Of a DNA stretch of 64,000 nt, positions 58,488 through 64,000 are shown in pieces (the stretch's first letter is position 1; each line of letters opens with the position of its first letter). The stretch covers positions 1,364,001 through 1,428,000 of the forward strand of contig MQVO02000004.1 in assembly GCA_001986395.2 (NCBI GenBank). The letters are read 5' to 3'. The position numbers were made by a program, and so were the translations under genes. The notes beneath the pieces were generated by a model, which was given only the letters and a program-made list of their open reading frames with translations, was not told the DNA's origin and did no database searches. This DNA is from Irpex lacteus (Eukaryota; Basidiomycota; Agaricomycetes; Polyporales; Irpicaceae).

Positions 58488-58973
58488 ATGAAGCTTTTCG
58501 CCTTGGTTTCGATCTTTGCTTTCGTCACTACGGGTGTCGTGGCTGCACCCGGATGGCCTACCACCATCTCTAATAACGTCGTGCCTACCGGAAATCCCAA
58601 TCAAGTTGACGCAACCTTCCCCTACGCGAGAGTCAAACGCGAAGGTGGAGGAGGCGGAGGCGGGGAAACTGACTGGAAGCGCGAAGGTGGCGGTGGTGGT
58701 GGAGGAGAGACCGATTGGAAGCGTGAAGGTGGCGGCGGTGGTGGAGGAGAGACCGACTGGAAACGAGAGGGTGGCGGAGGAGGAGGTGGAGAGACCGACT
58801 GGAAGCGCGAGGGCGGCGGTGGAGGAGGAGGCGAGACCGATTGGAAGCGCGAAGGCGGTGGAGGAGGCGGAGGAGAAACTGATTGGAAACGAGAGGGAGG
58901 CGGTGGTGGAGGAGGGGAAACCGACTGGAGGCGCGAGGGCGGCGGAGGAGGTGGAGGGGAGACTGACTGGTAA
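58488..58973 (+). CDS. Secreted Kex2-processed repeat peptide precursor
   Basis: Not a family I can name. The product, 161 residues and intronless, starts MKLFALVSIFAFVTTGVVAA, a clear signal peptide, followed by a spacer of about 30 residues. Eight perfect tandem 14-residue units fill the rest (58635-58970). Each is a dibasic site (KR, or RR in the last unit) followed by E, seven G, then ETDW. Kex2 would cut after each pair and a carboxypeptidase would trim the basic ends, giving eight copies of a dodecapeptide. This layout is that of fungal Kex2-processed repeat proteins, which include pheromones and cyclic peptide (RiPP) precursors. An upstream in-frame ATG at 58455 would add 11 residues; I prefer the later Met because it heads the signal peptide. 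No UstY-like oxidase is visible in the window. Confidence 0.88.
   Translation: MKLFALVSIFAFVTTGVVAAPGWPTTISNNVVPTGNPNQVDATFPYARVKREGGGGGGGETDWKREGGGGGGGETDWKREGGGGGGGETDWKREGGGGGGGETDWKREGGGGGGGETDWKREGGGGGGGETDWKREGGGGGGGETDWRREGGGGGGGETDW
58635..58970 (+). repeat. Eight 42-bp tandem coding repeats
   Basis: Eight in-frame 42-base units. The encoded units are identical except for Lys/Arg in the last dibasic pair, while Gly, Lys, Arg and Glu codons vary at third positions between units. Confidence 0.9.
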
Positions 58974-59768
58974 ATAATTTACAGACTACTGTATAGTCTC
59001 CTACCAGCTCTCCTTGAAGTCTCCAAGTTAATCTCCATCACACGGCCCTGTAGTTTATTGTTGATCAGATTACTGAGACCGCAATGAGATGAATCGCAAT
59101 CACCATGCCTCGCGTAGCTCAGCAACATTCTCAGATTGAACATAAACCTGTTTAATCTCGGACATCAGCCCATAAGGAGCAGTAGGCCATGCATTGACGC
59201 TTTCTTACCTGGAAATATAGAGCGAATGCTGTTCTAAAATTTTGGGGTCTGGTCTAGTATAGTATAAGGCAACCCGTAGGTCAAATATACGCTCAAAAAT
59301 TCTAATAAACATAAATCACATACTATATCATCAAATACGGGCGAAATTCTCATGACACGTCTTCCTGTTCCAACTCGGACTCGTCGGTACCCGCTGTGGC
59401 TGCTGTCAGCCTCAGACAGGGACGTCATCCCGAACCCGTTTTGGGGAGTTCTCCGTTACACATGCCAACGTAAGAAGAGCTTCGCGTCGGGACACCAGTA
59501 AAGGAAAATCCGCGCGGGTTGTGGCTGACGGTCCGCACTATGTTTCTCACCGTCAGAACCTATAAATCGTCGTTAGTCTGGCCTCCGTATCTTCCCCTCA
59601 CCTTTCTTTTTTACAGCGATGGTCCTCCCTCCTCTCCTTTCCCTTACTATAGAAGATGGGTATTCTCCCCTGCTTCCGTAATTGCGAGACCTGATGCTAA
59701 CTGGCCCTCCTTTCATGGCGTAGGGTCACGGCTAGAGTCGACTCGAGGAGCTGGAGGTAGGGTACAAA
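58974..59768. other. Intergenic, 3' of peptide gene
   Basis: No supported gene. It contains the 3' UTR of the peptide gene. Confidence 0.45.
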
Positions 59769-60600
59769 TGCGAGGGATTACTACAATGAAGGTGCGTGTT
59801 ATTTTTCATCAAGGTAGGTATAACAAGGTGCGTAGTTGTTCATCCGTCTAAGGCGAGTCTTTGCTTTGTCAGCCGCAGGTGAGTGTTTTCCTTGACGGTA
59901 CGGTAGGTGTCTACATTATCACACTAAGGCTGGGGCACATCGCTGACTTCGTACGTAGGGTGATTTGTGTTTACCAGGTGAGTGTTTCCTTGTTCACGAA
60001 GGTAGGTCGTTCTTTCCTGTTAAGGTATTTTTTTCTTGTCAGCCGCAGGTGAGTGCTTTCCTTCGTAGTACGGTAGGTGTTTCCTTGTTCTGTGAAGATA
60101 GATCGCTGATTTCTTTATTAGGTAGGGTCGTGCTTACCAGGTGAGTGACTTTGTTTAAAAATTGGTAGGTGTTTCCTGGCTCGCAAAGGTAGGTCTTTTT
60201 TTCTGTAAAGGTGAGTTGTTTTCTTCGTTATCAAAGGTACGTTGTTTCTTTGTTTGAAAGGTGAGTGCTTCCTTCCATAGTACGGTAAGTCTCTTCCTTT
60301 GTCTGTAAGGTAGGTCGTTCCTTCTTTGATGACAAGGTGGGTCTTCTCGACTGTAAGGTAGGTCGTTCCTTTGCTTGAAAGGTAAGCGATTCCTTCTATA
60401 GCACGGTAGGTCACATCTTTTGTCTGCGAGGTACGTCGTTTCTTCTTCGCGACAAGGCGAGTCTTCTCTCCATTGTATGAGGTACTAGGTCAGTTCGTCT
60501 ACCAAAGGTGAGTCTTTTCTGCTTGAACAAAGTGAGTCATCTTCTCCGCTACAAGATATGTTATTTCCTCACATATCAGGTGCGTTTTTGTTCCACTTGG
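59769..60600. repeat. Degenerate short repeat array with AAGGTRRGT cores
   Basis: More than twenty copies of a core like AAGGTGAGT, AAGGTAGGT or CGGTAGGT recur roughly every 20-35 bases, separated by T-rich spacers such as CGTTCCTT. Two longer copies share TTGTCAGCCGCAGGTGAGTG (near 59867 and 60038). The array ends about 370 bases before the start codon of the proteasome gene. Confidence 0.75.
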
Positions 60601-60804
60601 TGTTCTCGTGGTAGATAGAGTAGATACATCTCGGAGCACGGCGCGGACCTCTTCGTGGTCTCCGGGATAAGTACTTGCTTCGGCGAGGAAACCAACGCGC
60701 GCCCAATATTTGTATTTAGCATAGATTCTATAGAATACCTTTCGCCCTTCTTGCGAAGTCGATTCCGAAAAGATGAGGTCGTGGCCATGGTCATGGTCAG
60801 CCAC
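60499..60804 (-). CDS. Doubtful ORF overlapping the repeat array
   Basis: A 101-codon frame beginning MADHDHGHDLIFSESTSQEG whose second half runs into the repeat array. No domain recognised. It is divergent from the proteasome gene. It may be chance, or the surviving 5' part of a decayed repeat-coding gene, since further minus-strand frames in the array repeat TYL and THL triplets. Confidence 0.2.
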   Translation of the reverse strand: MADHDHGHDLIFSESTSQEGRKVFYRIYAKYKYWARVGFLAEASTYPGDHEEVRAVLRDVSTLSTTRTPSGTKTHLICEEITYLVAEKMTHFVQAEKTHLW

Positions 60805-60967
60805 AACGTTCTAAACTTCCCATCAAATTGCCACGTGCGACCGCCCGAAACGTTGCACGTGATCTACGCAATAACAGTGGGCGACGCAAGCTCGACGCGC
60901 GGCTTATTGAAGCTTACAGGTCCTTCTCCATCCACTTAACCCTTCATACGCCTGTAAACCGCCAACG

Positions 60968-62198
60968 ATGTCTAGGTCCTACGATCGAGGTATGCATCCC
61001 AGTTGACCTACAAAACCAGTATAACTAACTGCTCTGTAGCCCTTACTGTCTTCTCCCCGGATGGCCATTTGTTCCAGGTACGCGATCTGCTTAATGGGAT
61101 GAGGAGGGTCGCGTCATACCGTGTTCTGTATGTCAGGTCGAATACGCTCTTGAAGCTGTGAGAAAGGGAACATGTGCAGTGAGTACTACATCCCTCTACA
61201 GTACGAGATTGACTCCAATGTTCATATGCCAGGTTGGTGTCCGTGGTAAAGACGTTGTTGTGCTCGGCGTGGAGAAGAAATCCATCTTGCAACTGCAAGA
61301 TCCCAGAACAGTGCGCAAGGTCGCCATGTTGGATGACCACATTTGCCTCGCATTTGCTGGTGCGTTGTGCACCGTTACTCCAAATTCGCTTTGTCTAATA
61401 GTTCCTAGGTCTTACGGCCGATGGCCGTGTTCTCATTGACAAGGCCCGGATAGAATGCCAGAGCCATCGACTAACAGTAGAGGACCCTGTGACTGTGGAA
61501 TACATCACGAGACACATTGCAACTATACAGCAGGTATGCATGTCTCGTTTTCAGCGAAGCCTATGGATCCTGACTGTCCCAGAAATACACGCAATCCGGA
61601 GGTGTCAGGCCATTCGGTATCTCAACACTCATAGTCGGCTTCGACCCCCATGACACCAAGCCTCGGCTGTATCAGACAGAGCCTAGTGGTATCTACAGTG
61701 AATGGAAGGTAAGGAGTATGCCACGATCTGATACCTGTGGCTTTCCTCAATAACCCTGCTGCAGGCCAATGCTATTGGTCGGTCATCGAAGACAGTACGG
61801 GAGTTCCTTGAGAAGAACCACAAGGATGATCTCTCCCGTGAGGACGCCATCAAGCTCACGGTCAAGTCGCTGCTGGAAGTCGTACAAACCGGCGCAAAGA
61901 ACATTGAGATCAGCGTAATGGAGAGCTATGGCAAAATCACTGTACGTCATCAGTCTCGCTTTATTTACCGGTGGAATGGCTACTCATTCAGACATGCAGA
62001 GCTTGGAGCTCTCCGAGATTGAAGCAATTGTTACCAAGATCGAGCAGGAGAAGGAAGCCGGTACGTTTGCTTATGTGTTCTCGAACGGAACTATCTCCTC
62101 ACAATTGTGCAGACGCGGAAAGAAAACGTTCGAGGCTCGCGGCAACCGCTGCTGGTCAGGCTGCCATGAGCCAACGAGTCGGCGAAGGTTCCGCGTAA
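60968..62198 (+). CDS. PRE6: 20S proteasome subunit alpha-4 (alpha type-7)
   Basis: Structural alpha-ring subunit of the 20S core. Nine exons: 60968-60989, 61040-61077, 61137-61178, 61233-61359, 61409-61533, 61583-61708, 61765-61941, 62000-62060 and 62113-62198. The protein starts [20 protein letters not shown] and continues [20 protein letters not shown], the alpha-subunit signature. Further conserved parts are [40 protein letters not shown] and [20 protein letters not shown]. The C-terminus is Glu/Lys- and Ala-rich, ending GEGSA. About 267 residues. Assignment to alpha-4 rather than another alpha subunit rests on the N-terminus and GVRG/EKKS loop and is fairly secure. Confidence 0.92.
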
Positions 62199-62387
62199 CA
62201 GGAAGAGTTGTAATTTTGGACCATACGTGTATATCAGATTTTCTACTGTTTTATGAGCCCAACCTGAGTGCAATCCTCATGACATGAGCGAGATGATCGA
62301 TGAAGCTGGTGACGCAAGATAAGATAAAGGATTGGCGATTACGGGGCGCGTGATTGGTCAGCGGTGCACTGATGACATAGCACCCAA

Positions 62388-63506
62388 TTGACCTCTGCAC
62401 AAGTTCCTCCGAGTCTGAATTCGAATTCGAGTCCCACACTACCCATGCGCCCTTTGTTCTCTTCCAGCCATCTCTCTCGCAGATTATTCTCCTCCTCAGC
62501 CCTCAGAAGAATGAAAGTTATCCCTGTTCCCGTCCGTTCGGACAACTACGCCTACCTCATCGTCGACGAGGCAACGAACAAGGCTGCGGCTGTCGATGTC
62601 TACGACGTTCCGAAGGTCCAGGCTGCTGCAAAGCAAGCAGGAGTCGAAATTGTGGCGGGGTTGACAACCCATCATCACTATGACCATAGCGGCGGAAATG
62701 AGGTGCGTACAAACGGCTACACGTCTCTAAAGTCACTGAGCATCAACTCACAACATTGTCGTTCATGTAGGCTTTCGTGCGTACCAATGCTCATCTCCTT
62801 CAAAGCGTTGCTAAGGTCTCAGTAGGCGGCAGCTTTTCCCGGTGTTTCCATCTATGCCGGTAGTAATAAGGCCGCCGCTGCAACGAACATCGTCAAAGAC
62901 AAGGACGAGTTTGACATCACGGAGAACATTCACGTAAAGTACGTGTTTATATCTTCAGAAGATTCTCCGATACTGACGACTAATAAACCTCTAGATGTCT
63001 TCATACACCATGTCATACGCAGGACTCTATCTGCTATTATACCACACCCTCTTCAACTTCGTCGTCCAGTCATCCCGGCGGCGTGTTCACGGGTGACACC
63101 CTCTTCATCGCTGGATGCGGTCGCTTCTTCGAAGGCACGGCACCAGAGATGCACGCTGCCCTCTCTTACTTGGGTACACTGCCCGGTCAAACAATTGTAT
63201 ACAACGGACACGAATACACGAAGGGCAATCTGGCGTTTGCGAAGAGTGTGGAGCCTGAGAACCCCGCGTTTGAGAAGCTGGATCAGTTGGTCGCGGAGGG
63301 CGAGACGACGGGTAAAAGTACAATTGCGGACGAGAAGGAATGGAATCCTTTTATAAGACTGGATCAGCCCGCTATCCAGTAAGTCGTATTGTGTAACCGT
63401 CGTGAGGAAGAAACTAACCTGTCGATGTAGGCAAGCGACAGGCAAGTCGGGTGACAGCGAAGTCATGAATGCACTTCGTGAATTGAAGAACAACTTCAGG
63501 GGGTGA
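62388..63506 (+). CDS. GLO2: Glyoxalase II (hydroxyacylglutathione hydrolase)
   Basis: Metallo-beta-lactamase-fold enzyme hydrolysing S-D-lactoylglutathione in methylglyoxal detoxification. The long start (MTSAQVPPSLNSNSSPTLPM) includes a mitochondrial-type presequence, RPLFSSSHLSRRLFSSSALR; the internal MKVIPVPVRSDNYAYLIVDE near 62511 gives the cytosolic form. The metal site is GLTTHHHYDHSGGNE. Later metal ligands are in LHTPCHTQDS, GVFTGDTLFIAGCGRFFEGT and TIVYNGHEYTKGNLAFAKSV. The C-terminus reads IRLDQPAIQ, then NALRELKNNFRG. A 6-nt exon (62771-62776) encoding AF fits between two introns and keeps the family spacing from SGGNE to FPGVSIYAGS. Six exons. One gene may give two localisations by alternative starts. 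Confidence 0.92.
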
Positions 63507-63701
63507 GGGTAAGCTATTCTTGCTGGATTGACTTTCGCGTCCACTCAAAGCAACTTCAGTAAACTTTGATCGGGGTTGACGTTGACGACGAATATGAATA
63601 ATGGGGAAAACGAACTGTGTTCCGGCTGCTATGTACCGCTTGCGAGACCGCCGTCCACTCTTCGACAAGTAAATTCTCTGTACTATCGATACCAACTATC
63701 A

Positions 63702-64000
63702 TTATACAACTACTTGGTCCTTCAGCACTTGGTAGCAGCGTAAACCTGGGTAGCGAAGCACTAGGATAACAGTCATACCAATCCCTGCAATCATGAAAGG
63801 ATATCGGACATACGTTGTAGCTGTCAGCATTCATAGCTGCCTGTGAGGGGCTAAGACTCTGGTCCGTCACACATCCGTACGCATCTGCAGAGTGTGAAGG
63901 CAGCGTATACTGTCAGACGTGCAGACGGTGTTATAGTTCATTCAACACGTACAGTCATGTGTCCGGGAAGTAGCATGAGTTAGTTCGTGCAAAACAGTGC
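63702..64000 (-). CDS. 3' end of a possible membrane protein (partial)
   Basis: The last exon, read from the right edge, ends with one hydrophobic helix: TTYVRYPFMIAGIGMTVILV, then LRYPGLRCYQVLKDQVVV and a TAA at 63704-63702. This looks like the final transmembrane segment and short tail of a membrane protein. The rest lies outside the window, and the exons up to 64000 could not be joined with confidence. Confidence 0.3.

Noticed and set aside
58516..58977. Second long frame in the peptide-precursor repeats
   Set aside because: It is an out-of-frame product of the same 42-bp repeats, has no signal peptide, and its units are not conserved in residue, unlike the main frame.
59769..60600. CRISPR-like or telomeric repeat array
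   Set aside because: Cores are too short and unevenly spaced, spacers are not unique sequences of fixed length, and the genome is eukaryotic; the cores are not telomere repeats.

Overview
This window is nuclear DNA from a filamentous basidiomycete, most likely an Agaricomycete. Genes lie on both strands and are cut by many short GT-AG introns, mostly about 48-70 nt. There are no operons or Shine-Dalgarno sites. Families typical of Agaricomycetes are present: a DUF6533 membrane protein, short MF[AT]-starting metallothioneins and a Kex2-processed repeat peptide precursor. Coding exons were joined by hand from open frames, splice motifs and family recall, so exon edges are good estimates, not proven.

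Layout. 0-17 kb is a dense housekeeping block: a Pumilio/Puf3-type RNA-binding protein, SEC16, SFT2 (minus), an unrecognised coiled-coil protein, SYF1 (minus) and BET4. 17-27.8 kb is gene-poor and holds a dispersed array of four small metallothionein genes, all on the minus strand. Three of them share a promoter element next to the TATA box. 27.9-41 kb carries gamma-tubulin complex component GCP3, a broken N-terminal copy of TOR kinase (minus), an unrecognised small gene (minus), the decapping scaffold EDC4/Ge-1 and a WD40 protein. 41-49 kb carries a DUF6533 membrane protein (minus), the ribosome-biogenesis Brix protein SSF1, holocytochrome c synthase (minus) and a nitronate monooxygenase. 49.5-57.3 kb carries a PKA catalytic subunit (minus), a LigB/DODA-type extradiol dioxygenase (minus), MAT1/TFB3 and a ZUP1-like C78 deubiquitinase (minus). 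58.4-64 kb carries a secreted repeat-peptide precursor, a degenerate repeat array, proteasome subunit alpha-4, glyoxalase II and the 3' end of a possible membrane protein (minus).

The housekeeping genes are not functionally clustered, although SEC16 and SFT2 (both vesicle traffic) are convergent neighbours. Two loci look least ordinary. One is the four-copy metallothionein array with its conserved promoter element. The other is the precursor with eight copies of a dodecapeptide, each preceded by a dibasic Kex2 site, which should release identical Gly-rich, Trp-ending peptides. Very small exons recur: 3 nt in BET4, 6 nt in glyoxalase II, 9 nt in every metallothionein, 13 and 21 nt in SFT2.
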